A DNA stretch of 64,000 nucleotides, taken from the IMG/VR virus record IMGVR_UViG_3300005613_000021, positions 1 through 64,000 of that record, one strand, 5' to 3'. This document shows, one piece after another, positions 10,921-20,208 of the stretch (position 1 is the stretch's first letter; every line of letters begins with the position of its first letter). Below the pieces are notes generated by a model. The model saw only the letters and a program-made list of their open reading frames with translations, made no database searches and was not told the origin of the DNA. The stretch is from a virus. Position numbers and translations under genes: made by a program.

Positions 10921-11734
10921 AAAAAGAGGCCAGCTAAGTCTTAGCGAACAAAAACACATACGAGATCATTTTAAAACAGACAGTGTAGAAGACATAGCAG
11001 AATATCTAAATCGCAGCACTGCTCCTATAACAAGATTTATAGAAGAAAACCATCTACTAGCAGGAGATGAAGCTGATGAAGATAGTGACTATCTAAGGCA
11101 CAAACTTCACAAAAAAACTTTCTGGAAAGAAATAGAACGTCAGTTTGATGCTGATACCGGAGAATTAAAATATTTTGAGGACACATGGATAGGCCTTATT
11201 AAACAATTCCGTGAAGATGTGTTGCCCGCTGAGGAACTACAAATTAAACAATTTATCACTATTGACATTCTTATCAATCGATCTATGAAAGAACGCAAAC
11301 GCCACATAGCAGATACTGAACGAATCCAAAGAACGGTTGATGCTGAATACGCAAAACAAGAAGAAGACCGCGATAATGCATACTTAACCAATTTAGAAAC
11401 CCAGTTAAGTTTTGCCCGCAACAGCATCACATCATACACAAACGAATATACCAAACTTCTTGCAGAACAACAAAAAATAAGTAAAGATCTTAAAGCAACA
11501 AGAGAACAAAGAATCAAAAGAATCGAGGACGGCAAATCGTCTTGGACTGGTCTGCTGAGAATGTTGGAGGACGAAAAGATACGAGAGATCGAAGGTCGCC
11601 AAATGGAAATTATTAACATGAGTGTAAAAAAACATATTGATCACTTAGAACAAGTTCATATTTACCAAGATAAAAGTTCCGATATGCCCTTTTTAACACC
11701 AGAGGCGGTAGAAGCAAATGGCCAGACAGATTGA
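10913..11734 (+). CDS. Putative small terminase subunit or packaging protein
   Basis: A 273-residue protein with a likely helix-turn-helix near residues 8-45 (LSEQKHIRDHFKTDSVEDIA, then EYLNRSTAPITRFIEEN) and a long helical, coiled-coil region (about 120-225). Small terminases bind the packaging start site with an N-terminal HTH and assemble through coiled coils, and the gene lies just before the large subunit, so this is the best guess. Its length is above the usual 150-200 residues. The start overlaps the stop of the sigma-like gene. Confidence 0.55.
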   Translation: MSKKRGQLSLSEQKHIRDHFKTDSVEDIAEYLNRSTAPITRFIEENHLLAGDEADEDSDYLRHKLHKKTFWKEIERQFDADTGELKYFEDTWIGLIKQFREDVLPAEELQIKQFITIDILINRSMKERKRHIADTERIQRTVDAEYAKQEEDRDNAYLTNLETQLSFARNSITSYTNEYTKLLAEQQKISKDLKATREQRIKRIEDGKSSWTGLLRMLEDEKIREIEGRQMEIINMSVKKHIDHLEQVHIYQDKSSDMPFLTPEAVEANGQTD

Positions 11735-11981
11735 TAATAATTATAAGCAATGGCGCAATCAAGTATACAAAAGAGATCAGTATACATGTCAGTGGCCAAA
11801 ATGCGGAACTAAAAAATATTTGAATGCTCACCATATAAAAAGGTGGAGTGATTATCCCGGTTTAAGATTTAATCCTAATAATGGAATTACATTGTGTCGT
11901 AGACATCATAATTTTATTCATGGAAATGAGGATGGTTATGCTCCTTTGTTTTTTAAAATAGTGGCGGCCAAACAATCATGA
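11718..11981 (+). CDS. HNH endonuclease
   Basis: An 87-residue protein with the complete HNH core: C24-x4-C29, H38-H39 (LNAHHIKRW), N55 (NPNNGITLC) and C60-x2-H63/H64. The first His pair and Asn form the catalytic metal site; the Cys residues bind a structural zinc. HNH proteins next to terminase genes help cut or nick DNA during packaging in phages such as HK97, so this is likely part of the packaging set rather than a homing enzyme. It overlaps both neighbours (17 and 4 bp). Confidence 0.88.
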   Translation: MARQIDNNYKQWRNQVYKRDQYTCQWPKCGTKKYLNAHHIKRWSDYPGLRFNPNNGITLCRRHHNFIHGNEDGYAPLFFKIVAAKQS

Positions 11982-12445
11982 AAAATAAATACTTTGATAT
12001 TATCATAGATACCAGGGAGCAAAAACCTTGGGACTTTAACGATAATTTTAATATAACAAAGGCTAAATTAGACACGGGCGATTATAGCATCGCGGGCCTT
12101 GAAAATATTTTATGCATAGAGAGAAAAAGCAGCGTTAATGAGGTATCAAACAATATAACCGAAAAAAGATTCAAAGACGTACTAGATCGAATGGCAGGAT
12201 ATCCACATAAACACATACTATTTGAATTCGACCTGTATGACATATTACAATTTCCCCGTAACAGTGGCATACCTCCAAAATTATGGAAAAACCTTCGTAT
12301 AACGCCCCTATATCTGCTAAAATACATAACCGAAATAAACACAATATATGGTATACACACCCATTTTTGTGGCAATAGAGAAAGCGCAATGGCATTAGCA
12401 ATTAGCATAATGAAAAGAGTAAATGAGCAGCAAAATAGAAAATAA
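11978..12445 (+). CDS. ERCC4 (XPF)-type nuclease
   Basis: A 155-residue protein with the ERCC4 nuclease signature: IIDTREQ (9-15), GDYSI (32-36) and CIERKS (43-48), matching the family motif GD-x(n)-ERK-x3-D except that the last Asp is not clear. The fold is PD-(D/E)XK-like and family members cut branched or flapped DNA. There is no helix-hairpin-helix tandem, so it is a minimal nuclease. It lies between the HNH gene (ATGA overlap) and the large terminase (overlap of 23 bp). It may resolve branched DNA before packaging; this is inference from position. Confidence 0.8.
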   Translation: MKNKYFDIIIDTREQKPWDFNDNFNITKAKLDTGDYSIAGLENILCIERKSSVNEVSNNITEKRFKDVLDRMAGYPHKHILFEFDLYDILQFPRNSGIPPKLWKNLRITPLYLLKYITEINTIYGIHTHFCGNRESAMALAISIMKRVNEQQNRK

Positions 12446-14456
12446 AAAATTTGACGAAGCCTGGCTGGGCTTAGGAGATATTAGCAAGATTAAAATAGAT
12501 CGCAACTTAATGGTTGGGCGATCAAAATATGATATTGAACATCCTGATGCTCATCTTTTAAGAATAATGACAGATCCTACATACTTTGGATTTACTGTCA
12601 AGAGTTTGTTCGGAATAGAGCTACATCCTATACAAATAGCAATTCTACAGGAGTTTTGGAATCGTCCTTTTCCAATGTTTATTGCAAGTCGCGGTTTTGG
12701 TAAATCATTTATTCTAGGAATGTATGCTATGCTTAAATGCATGTTTGTTCCTGGAAGTAAAATTGTTATTGTGGGCAGTGCATTTCGACAAAGTAAAATT
12801 ATATTTGAATATATGGAAAATTTGTGGCGTAACAGCGACATTATTAGAAGTATATTCAGTGGGGCTAGTGATGGTCCTAGACGAGATGTAGATCGTTGCA
12901 CGATGCGTCTGGGCGAAAGTTGGGCAGTTGCTATTCCATTAGGAACTGGTGATAAAATTAGAGGTCTTCGTGCCCATATTATTATTGCAGATGAATTTGC
13001 ATCAATAAGTCCTGACATCTACGAAACAGTTGTGTCAGGCTTCGCTGCTGTTAGTGCTAGCCCCATACAAAACGTGAAGGCAGAGGCCAAGAAAAAGGCC
13101 ATGAAAGAAGCGGGCATATGGACGCCAGAGATGGATGAGTTAATGGTTAAGAAAAGTAACCAGGCTATTATTAGTGGAACTGCTGATTATAGCTTTAAGC
13201 ATTTTGCTCAGTATTGGAGAAGATATAAAGCTATAGTAGAAAGCAAGGGTGATACTAGAGAACTAGAAGAAATTTTTGGTGGTCCTGTGCCTGAAAATTT
13301 TAATTGGAAAGATTATAGTGTTATCAGAATTCCATACGAAATGATACCTAAGGGCTTTATGGATGATAAGCAAGTTGCTAGGGCGAAAGCAACTATTCAT
13401 AATGGTATTTATCAGATGGAGTATGCAGCTTGTTTCACTAGCGATAGCGAAGGTTTCTTCAAACGTAGCCTCATAGAGAGTTGCACTTGTAATGAGAAAA
13501 AACCTATAATTGGAATTGAAGGAGAAATTAATTTTGATCCTATTATCAAAGGAGATCCAAATAAACAATATATTATTGGCGTTGATCCTGCTAGTGAAAA
13601 AGATAATTTTAGCATCACAGTAATAGAACTAAACAAAGATCATAGAAGATTAGTATATTGCTGGACTACTAATAGAGGCAACTTTAGAGAAAGACAAAAA
13701 ACAGGACTTACTGAAGACCATGATTTCTATAGTTTCTGCGCTAGAAAAATAAGAAACTTAATGAAAGCCTTTAATGTTATTAGTATAGGTGTTGATGCTC
13801 AGGGTGGCGGTGTTGCTATTGAAGAAGCTTTACACGACCCTAAAAATTTACAAGAAGGAGAAAGCTTAATTTGGCCAAAGATAGATTATGATAAGCCTAA
13901 AGCTACCGATACTCAAGTTGGTTTACACATTATTGAATTAATACAATTTGCAAAGTTTGATTGGCTTGCAGGAGCTAATCATGGATTAAGAAAAGACTTT
14001 GAAGATAAAAAATTAATATTTCCTAGATTCGATTCACTAAGTATTGGTTTGGCTTTAGAAAAAGAGGGTAGAAATATTTTAGATGCAGACCTTAATCCTT
14101 TATACGATAGTTTAAGCGAATGTATTGTTGAGATAGAAGAGTTAAAAAATGAGCTTACAACCATAGTTATGACTCAAACTAGTAGTGGGGTAGGGGCTAG
14201 AGATAGGTGGGATACCCCAGAGGTTAAAGGTTCACATGGTAAAAAAGGAAAATTAAGAAAAGATAGATATAGTTCTCTTTTAATTTCTAACATGATAGCT
14301 AGACAATTAGATTTACAATTATTAGATCCTGAATATAATGTAATAGGTGGAGATAGTAGAAGTATTGTTGCTTCAAAAGATTCTGAAATGTACAAAGGAC
14401 CAGAATGGTTTACAAATGCAGCTAATGACGATATTTATATAGGAATTAACAAATAA
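12423..14456 (+). CDS. terL: Large terminase subunit (packaging ATPase and nuclease)
   Basis: A 677-residue protein with a Walker A motif ASRGFGKS (about 88-95), a Walker B motif IIIADE (about 186-191), and a C-terminal RNase H-like nuclease with acidic residues in IIGVDPASEKDNFS (about 383-396), ISIGVDAQGGG (about 453-463) and DADLNPLYDS (about 554-563). It drives DNA into the prohead through the portal and cuts the concatemer. The length is a little above the usual range; no intein or break is seen. The start overlaps the ERCC4 gene, with a weak RBS, suggesting coupling. Confidence 0.95.
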   Translation: MSSKIENKKFDEAWLGLGDISKIKIDRNLMVGRSKYDIEHPDAHLLRIMTDPTYFGFTVKSLFGIELHPIQIAILQEFWNRPFPMFIASRGFGKSFILGMYAMLKCMFVPGSKIVIVGSAFRQSKIIFEYMENLWRNSDIIRSIFSGASDGPRRDVDRCTMRLGESWAVAIPLGTGDKIRGLRAHIIIADEFASISPDIYETVVSGFAAVSASPIQNVKAEAKKKAMKEAGIWTPEMDELMVKKSNQAIISGTADYSFKHFAQYWRRYKAIVESKGDTRELEEIFGGPVPENFNWKDYSVIRIPYEMIPKGFMDDKQVARAKATIHNGIYQMEYAACFTSDSEGFFKRSLIESCTCNEKKPIIGIEGEINFDPIIKGDPNKQYIIGVDPASEKDNFSITVIELNKDHRRLVYCWTTNRGNFRERQKTGLTEDHDFYSFCARKIRNLMKAFNVISIGVDAQGGGVAIEEALHDPKNLQEGESLIWPKIDYDKPKATDTQVGLHIIELIQFAKFDWLAGANHGLRKDFEDKKLIFPRFDSLSIGLALEKEGRNILDADLNPLYDSLSECIVEIEELKNELTTIVMTQTSSGVGARDRWDTPEVKGSHGKKGKLRKDRYSSLLISNMIARQLDLQLLDPEYNVIGGDSRSIVASKDSEMYKGPEWFTNAANDDIYIGINK

Positions 14457-14457
14457 G

Positions 14458-14464
14458 GTGTAAA
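14458..14464 (+). promoter_or_regulatory. GTGTAAA box before the portal gene
   Basis: GTGTAAA lies 47 bp before ATG 14505, in the only gap between the terminase and capsid genes; a weaker match to the GTGTATA late box. Confidence 0.35.
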
Positions 14465-14504
14465 TGTTCATAAACCAATCACATTGCAATAGTATTGAGA
14501 GAAA

Positions 14505-16622
14505 ATGAAACAACACAACAATAATGAGTTAGAAACCCCTTTTGTTTTTTGGGGAGATAATAAGGATAGTCAAAAGGAGGCCCTAAACGCTTCTGCCGGT
14601 TCTTTAGAAGAATATATAGGTATTCAGCATCACTCTAAAGCAGCTTATGGTAGAACAACTACTAGACAAGATCTTTCAAATATACTACCAAATATTTCTA
14701 GTAAACCAGGCTTAACAAAGTCTGATTATGACTACTATCGTCCTTACGAAGCGGTTCCAAATCAGATATACAATATATTAAACAGAGCGGAATTTATTTA
14801 TCAGAGAGTAGGATTAGTAAAAAATGTAATAGATTTAATGGGGGACTTTGCTGCTCAAGGTATCACTGTTTCTCATCCCAATAAAAGAATAGAAAGATTT
14901 TATAGGAACTGGTTTAAGAAAGTTAATGGGAAAGATCGTAGCGAAAGATTCTTAAACAATCTTTATCGCATAGGGAATGTTGTAATGACAAGAAGAACAG
15001 CTAAGCTTTCTAACAAATCAATTAAAGATATGTATAAAGCTAATGCTGCAGATTTTACAGATCGAGACATTAAACAACAAATAACGACTCTTGGGGCAAA
15101 AGAAATTCCTTGGAAATATACATTTATTGATCCTCTATATATTGAAATCGCTGCTGGTCCGCTAGCTTCTTTTGTTGGCGGGAAAAAGGCATATGGTTTA
15201 AAGCTTCCTGCTCATCTTCGTAAGATCATTAATTCTCCCAAAAATGATGCAGAAAAGTTTATGGTTTCTAAATTGCCTCCAGAGGTAATTGAAGCTGCTA
15301 AAACTAGAAAACCATATTATCTAGATCCTGATAAGGTCATTGTTAATCATTACAAAAAGGATGATTGGCAGACTTGGGCATTTCCAATGATGTATTCCAT
15401 CATGGACGATATCACAGTCCTGGAAAAATTGAAGCTGGCGGATATGGCAGCATTAGATGGTGCTATTTCAAATACTAGAATTTTTAAACTTGGTAATTTA
15501 GACCATAAGATTGCACCAACTAAAGCAGCTGCATCCAAGTTGGCTTCTATATTACAAAACAATGTTGGTGGTGGCACTATGGATATTGTATGGGGTCCGG
15601 ATATTGAGCTGATTGAAAGTAAAACTAATGTTCATCAATTTCTTGGAGAGGCTAAATATACTCCTCATCTTAATAATGTATATGCTGGATTAGGAATCCC
15701 TCCAACTCTCACAGGAACCTATGGGGCGGCTGGTACAACAAACAATTTTATTAGTCTCAAGACTTTAACGCAGAGACTACAATACGGTAGAGATGTTTTA
15801 AAAAGATTTTGGCAAGAAGAATTAGACATGATTCAAAAAGTTATGGGCTTCAGATATTCTGCGAAAATAGAATTTGACAATATGGATCTTAGCGACGAAA
15901 CAGCAGAGAAGGCTCTTATTATTCAATTGGCAGACAGAAATATTGTTTCTAACGAATTTGTGCAAAAGAGATTTGGTGCTGATTCTGAGTTAGAAAATGT
16001 TAGAGTACAAAGAGAAAATAAAGAAGAAACTAAGCTTGGACCATATGTTACTAATGATTATAATTTAAGAAAAGTTGCACTACAATTAGGTATTGCTACT
16101 CCTAGTCAAGTTGGACTAGAACTTGATCCCAATAATAACAATGAGAAAACAATGTTAGAACTGAAAAGTCAATTTGCTCCCAAAAAAGATATCCAGGGCG
16201 TTTCTGGTCAAGGTAGACCCAAAACATCCAAAGATAGCCAACCAAGAAAACAAAAAGAGTTCGTTCCACAAACAGGAGCATCTCTTATAATGAAAGCATT
16301 AGGCTTACAAGATCACATATCTGAAATTGTTAATCCTGTGTTTCTGGAATTCTTTAGCAAAAAAAATATGAGAAGTTTGTCTCAATCAGAATATGAAATT
16401 GCTGATAATATAAAAACTTCAATACTATTTAGTATTAATCCTAAAGATAAAATTACTTCAGATTTAATTAAAGAAAAAATAAAAGCTTCTCAGAATAATC
16501 AAAATATTACTAATAAATATTCTGAATTCTCTAAACAAATCAAATCTCAAATAGATAAAGACTTAACAACAGAAGATTATAAACAATTAAAAGCATATTT
16601 TTACTCTATGGTGTATGCTTGA
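14505..16622 (+). CDS. Portal protein
   Basis: A 705-residue protein. It is called from its position between terminase and protease and from portal-like features: an N-terminal part with membrane- or clip-type helices (VGLVKNVIDLMGDFAAQGIT), a central wing with YIEIAAGPLASFVGG, a helical stem region (about 300-420) and the PPTLTGTYGAAGTTNNFISL stretch typical of phage portals near the tunnel loop. Portals form the dodecameric ring through which DNA enters. The C-terminal 150 residues are polar and helical and may be an extension specific to this group. The RBS is weak. Confidence 0.88.
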   Translation: MKQHNNNELETPFVFWGDNKDSQKEALNASAGSLEEYIGIQHHSKAAYGRTTTRQDLSNILPNISSKPGLTKSDYDYYRPYEAVPNQIYNILNRAEFIYQRVGLVKNVIDLMGDFAAQGITVSHPNKRIERFYRNWFKKVNGKDRSERFLNNLYRIGNVVMTRRTAKLSNKSIKDMYKANAADFTDRDIKQQITTLGAKEIPWKYTFIDPLYIEIAAGPLASFVGGKKAYGLKLPAHLRKIINSPKNDAEKFMVSKLPPEVIEAAKTRKPYYLDPDKVIVNHYKKDDWQTWAFPMMYSIMDDITVLEKLKLADMAALDGAISNTRIFKLGNLDHKIAPTKAAASKLASILQNNVGGGTMDIVWGPDIELIESKTNVHQFLGEAKYTPHLNNVYAGLGIPPTLTGTYGAAGTTNNFISLKTLTQRLQYGRDVLKRFWQEELDMIQKVMGFRYSAKIEFDNMDLSDETAEKALIIQLADRNIVSNEFVQKRFGADSELENVRVQRENKEETKLGPYVTNDYNLRKVALQLGIATPSQVGLELDPNNNNEKTMLELKSQFAPKKDIQGVSGQGRPKTSKDSQPRKQKEFVPQTGASLIMKALGLQDHISEIVNPVFLEFFSKKNMRSLSQSEYEIADNIKTSILFSINPKDKITSDLIKEKIKASQNNQNITNKYSEFSKQIKSQIDKDLTTEDYKQLKAYFYSMVYA

Positions 16623-16636
16623 ATTTGGAGGCTAAA

Positions 16637-18199
16637 ATGCAATTATTTCAACAAGAATATGATGATGGTATAGCAGAACAAATTATGGGTAATAAATCCC
16701 TGTCGTTTGCTTCTGTAGCTGAGCCATTATGTATAGATGCTGTTTTTAAGCAAATGAAAGCGCTTGCTTCTATTCAAGACACTGATATGTATTACGTTCA
16801 GTCGATCTTGGTTTCTTCTAACTGGAACAAAAACGATGATATTTTTGAACCAGAAGAGATATGGAAAGCAAAAGAAACCCCAGAACATAAACCAACTAAT
16901 TTAAATCATGACGAAAAAATTATTGTAGGACATATTATATCTAATTATCCTATTACAGAAGACGGGATTTTAATAGATAAAAATACTCCAGTAGAAAATC
17001 TACCTAAAAATTTTCACATATTAACTGGTTCAGTAATTTATAAGGCTTATACAGATCCATCGCTTAAGGATAGAACTAGAGATCTTATTGCTTCTATTGA
17101 AGAAGGAAAAAAATATGTTAGCATGGAATGTTATTTTGATAATTTTGATTATGGAATCACTGATACTGCAACTGGCTCATATAAAGTTGTAGCAAGAGAT
17201 AACGATAGTTCTTATTTAACAAAATATCTTAGAGCATATGGCGGAACTGGAGAAAAAGATAACTATAAAATTGGTAGAGTATTAAGAAACATTACTTTTA
17301 GTGGTAAGGGATATGTTGACAAACCGGCGAACGTTAATAGTATAATATTACAAACTAAGCTGGAAAATTTTGATGATATGAAAAAAGATAAAATAAAAAA
17401 CTTTATTTTTGAAAATAAAGGTGTATCATTAGATAACATAGAAACTCATACTGTGGAGGCTTGTATAATGAGCAAACAAGAAGAACTAGAAACTATGATA
17501 AATAAAGAAATTGCAGAAGAGCAAGTTGTTGCTTGTGATTCTGAAAGTACAGAAAACTTTGATGCTTCTGTCGAAGCTCAAGAAGTTACTGTTGCAGAAA
17601 TGCAAATTAAACTACAAGAAGCTGAAGCAGCTATGAAAAAATACATGGCAGAAAAAGAAGAAGACAAAAAGAAAACGAAAGAGGCTGAAGCTACCATGAA
17701 AAAGAAAATGGAAGAAGAAGCCGTTATGAAGAAAAAGCTTGAAGAGAGCGAAGCCGCTATGAAGAAGATGGAAGAAGAAGTAAAGAGCATGAAGAAAAAA
17801 GAATTAATGGCAAAAAGAACAGCCTCCTTAATAGACTGTGGTTTTGAAGATTCCGAAATTCAAGAATCTTTAGCTGCATATGACGCTCTTGATGATGAAG
17901 CTTTTGATTCAGTTATTGCCATGATGAAAAAGAAAATGGCAAAGAAAGAAGAAAATAAAGAAGCTGAAGCTGCTATGCCCCCAGCACTTAAAGAAGCCTT
18001 AGACAAGAAAAAAGAAAAAGAATCAAAGGCAGAAAATGAATTTGATACAACAGATGAGATTTTAGAAGAGGTTGAAGAGACTGAAGCTCTAGATCTTACT
18101 GTTGGTGGTGAAGACGATTCTGAAGCCAACACAACTAGCGCGGCTTTAATTGATTTTGTTTATTCTAGACTCGGCAAAAAACTAAATAAGGGAGAATAA
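16637..18199 (+). CDS. Prohead protease fused to a scaffold domain
   Basis: A 520-residue protein. The N-terminal 260 residues look like an XkdF-type prohead protease (LNHDEKIIVGHIISNYPI, ILTGSVIYKAYT, KYVSMECYFDNFDYG). After residue about 310 follows a long Glu/Lys/Met-rich coiled coil with AMKKKMEEE-like repeats, as expected for a scaffold core, then an acidic C-terminus. Fusion of protease and scaffold is common in phages. ATG 16637 has a perfect GGAGG at 5 nt; a TTG at 16619 is not needed. An internal ATG at 17468 (MSKQEELE, preceded by GGAGG) could give a separate scaffold product. Confidence 0.8.
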   Translation: MQLFQQEYDDGIAEQIMGNKSLSFASVAEPLCIDAVFKQMKALASIQDTDMYYVQSILVSSNWNKNDDIFEPEEIWKAKETPEHKPTNLNHDEKIIVGHIISNYPITEDGILIDKNTPVENLPKNFHILTGSVIYKAYTDPSLKDRTRDLIASIEEGKKYVSMECYFDNFDYGITDTATGSYKVVARDNDSSYLTKYLRAYGGTGEKDNYKIGRVLRNITFSGKGYVDKPANVNSIILQTKLENFDDMKKDKIKNFIFENKGVSLDNIETHTVEACIMSKQEELETMINKEIAEEQVVACDSESTENFDASVEAQEVTVAEMQIKLQEAEAAMKKYMAEKEEDKKKTKEAEATMKKKMEEEAVMKKKLEESEAAMKKMEEEVKSMKKKELMAKRTASLIDCGFEDSEIQESLAAYDALDDEAFDSVIAMMKKKMAKKEENKEAEAAMPPALKEALDKKKEKESKAENEFDTTDEILEEVEETEALDLTVGGEDDSEANTTSAALIDFVYSRLGKKLNKGE

Positions 18200-18200
18200 A

Positions 18201-18656
18201 ATGGCTCTAAAACCTGATCGTATCGAATTACTAACTGATGTCTCATTTTTCATGAGCACAACTGCTACTAGAGGCGGTGTTGTATCTGTATCCACAGCTT
18301 CCACTGGTGTTGGAGTTGCTATGGACGATGCTAATGCTGTTGTTTCTTATGCAAGCAATCCAAGTGGCGCATATCCAGTCGGAGTATTACTTAATGATGT
18401 TGTAGATCTTGATCTAACTAGACAGCACATTAATTGGCACAAAGACGAAGTGCAAAAGGGTGGTAAGGTTACTATCCTAAGAAATGGTCAAGTCACAACT
18501 AATAACATTGACGGCAATCCAGCTGCTGGCCAAGTCGCTTATGTTCATAGTGGTGGTAATGTTAGTGCTACTCAAGAAACTGGCGCAGTTGCTGTCGGTC
18601 AGTTCCTCAGCGCTAAAGATTCCGATGGTTATGCTAAAGTTTCAATCAACGTCTAA
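18201..18656 (+). CDS. Putative capsid decoration protein
   Basis: A 151-residue, Gly/Val/Thr-rich protein with an all-beta pattern and one conserved-looking helix (LNDVVDLDLTRQHINWHKDE). Its place between the protease/scaffold and the major capsid protein, its size and its composition fit a head decoration or cement protein. GGGAG 6 nt before ATG 18201 gives strong translation, as expected for an abundant structural protein. The family is not recognised directly. Confidence 0.68.
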   Translation: MALKPDRIELLTDVSFFMSTTATRGGVVSVSTASTGVGVAMDDANAVVSYASNPSGAYPVGVLLNDVVDLDLTRQHINWHKDEVQKGGKVTILRNGQVTTNNIDGNPAAGQVAYVHSGGNVSATQETGAVAVGQFLSAKDSDGYAKVSINV

Positions 18657-18675
18657 ATAAATGGGAGAAAAAACA

Positions 18676-19689
18676 ATGTCAGCATCTTACGATAAATTCG
18701 AGCCTTCTCAAGAATTAACTGATCTTCTAATGCGCTCTGGCTCAGCAGAGAAGAATCAGTCTTTAGAGGCCAACGCACAGTTTGCCAAAGCTTTAGAACT
18801 CCCATTAAGACAAGGTGTTCTCAATGGTGATATTCTAGACGGCATTTTCGAGCCAGTTAGATTATCAGAAAGTGCCACTCCAGAATTTCCATTGGATTTT
18901 CTTGCCCCAGGCACTGAAAAAGATTTTGTTGCTTATACCATCCCAAATCATGGTTATATTCCAGAGCGTCATGTTGAAGGCGATTATGTCATGGTTCCAA
19001 CCTATGACATTGGTGCCAGCATCGACTATCTCTTAAAATATGCTCGTGATGCTCGTTGGGATGTTGTTGGTCGTGCTATGGAAGTTATGGAAGCCCAGTT
19101 TGTCAAGAAGATGAACGATGACGGTTGGCATACTTTACTAGCAGCTGGTGTTGATCGCAATATCGTTGTTTATGACGGCGATGCTGAAAACGGTCAGTTT
19201 ACCAAGCGTCTGGTAAGTCTTATGAAGACCGTTATGCGTCGTAATGGCGGTGGTAATAGCACCTCTAATAACAGAGGAGCTTTAACAGACCTGTATGTTT
19301 CTCCAGAAGCAATGGAAGACATTCGTAACTGGGGTGTTGATCAAGTTGACGAAGTTACTCGTCGCGAGATCTACACAGCTGCAGATGGTAGTGTCAATAG
19401 AATCTTTGGCGTTAATCTACATGACCTAGATGAACTAGGTAGTGGCCAGGAGTATCAACTATTCTACTCCAATGAGCTAAGTGGCACCATGCCAACTGGC
19501 CACAATACCGAAGTTGTCGTTGGTCTAGACTTACGCAAGAGAGATTCTTTTGTGATGCCAGTTCGTCAAGAGGTCCAGATCTTCGAAGACGATTCGCTTC
19601 ATAGACAAAAGAGAGCTGGTTTTTATGGATGGGCAGAGCAAGGCTTTGCTGTTCTAGACAACCGCAGAGTTATCCTCGGATCTCTCTAA
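18676..19689 (+). CDS. Major capsid protein
   Basis: A 337-residue protein placed directly after the decoration gene and before a strong terminator. The N-terminal helix (FEPSQELTDLLMRSGSAEKN), the run GAPGTEKDFVAYTIP-like FLAPGTEKDFVAYTIPNHG, and the spine-like helix DVVGRAMEVMEAQFVKKMND are consistent with an HK97-type shell protein. ATG 18676 follows GGGAG at 8 nt; the ATG at 18661 includes that RBS and is rejected. Codon use here is richer in GC than in the fibre genes, typical of a highly expressed gene. Confidence 0.88.
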   Translation: MSASYDKFEPSQELTDLLMRSGSAEKNQSLEANAQFAKALELPLRQGVLNGDILDGIFEPVRLSESATPEFPLDFLAPGTEKDFVAYTIPNHGYIPERHVEGDYVMVPTYDIGASIDYLLKYARDARWDVVGRAMEVMEAQFVKKMNDDGWHTLLAAGVDRNIVVYDGDAENGQFTKRLVSLMKTVMRRNGGGNSTSNNRGALTDLYVSPEAMEDIRNWGVDQVDEVTRREIYTAADGSVNRIFGVNLHDLDELGSGQEYQLFYSNELSGTMPTGHNTEVVVGLDLRKRDSFVMPVRQEVQIFEDDSLHRQKRAGFYGWAEQGFAVLDNRRVILGSL

Positions 19690-19716
19690 TTGTTCTATAA
19701 CTACTTCCAAGTAGAA

Positions 19717-19745
19717 AAGGGCTGGCACCTGCTAGCCCTTTTTTT
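19717..19745 (+). terminator. Intrinsic terminator after the capsid gene
   Basis: GGGCTGGC-ACCT-GCTAGCCC (19719-19738, 8 bp with one G-T pair) followed by seven T. It closes the head transcription unit. Confidence 0.93.
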
Positions 19746-19753
19746 ATAGGATT

Positions 19754-19760
19754 GTGTATA
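19754..19760 (+). promoter_or_regulatory. GTGTATA late-promoter-like box
   Basis: GTGTATA directly after the terminator and 46 bp before ATG 19800, with no TTGACA upstream. A promoter is needed here because the upstream unit is terminated. Confidence 0.55.
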
Positions 19761-19799
19761 TATTAGTATAAAACTAAATCACTTCAAAGGAGAGATATG

Positions 19800-20207
19800 A
19801 TGGCAGCTAGCCAGTATGATTTTAATATAGAGCAGGGCTCTTCCTTTAGGATGACAGTAGTATATAAAGACGCCAACAATAACCCGATAGATATTAGGGG
19901 ATGGTGTGCTAGAATTATTTGGACCACAAATACTGGTGAAGTATCAACTTTTACTACAGAAAACTCAGACCCTTCACTGTATAATTTTATTATTTTAGAT
20001 GATAATTCTGGAACTATTAAATTTGAGCTACCGGCCAATGTAACAAATAGTTATAATTTTTCTAGTGCTAAATATGATTTTGAGTTGCAGTCAGATGATG
20101 ACCATTATACTGATGGTGGCAAGTATATTATTAGAATCCTTTATGGTAATATTACAATCTTAAAAAGATATAGTAAATCAAGCACATTATTAGAGTGTAC
20201 AGTTTAA
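19800..20207 (+). CDS. Small beta-sandwich structural protein (BppU N-terminal-like)
   Basis: A 135-residue protein with the pattern IEQGSSFRMTVVYKDANNNP, then RIIWTTNTG... and a closing strand pair, resembling the N-terminal domain of BppU-like phage proteins that attach fibres or receptor-binding parts. The product of 27672-28109 has the same layout (SITRGQTFNMLFDL...). ATG 19800 lies 7 nt after AAAGGAG; ATG 19797 is the alternative. It starts the fibre unit after the terminator. Role inferred from fold pattern and neighbours. Confidence 0.55.
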   Translation: MAASQYDFNIEQGSSFRMTVVYKDANNNPIDIRGWCARIIWTTNTGEVSTFTTENSDPSLYNFIILDDNSGTIKFELPANVTNSYNFSSAKYDFELQSDDDHYTDGGKYIIRILYGNITILKRYSKSSTLLECTV

Positions 20208-20208
20208 T

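Noticed and set aside
12423-14456. Intein or frameshift in the large terminase
   Set aside because: All ATPase and nuclease motifs are in one frame with normal spacing.
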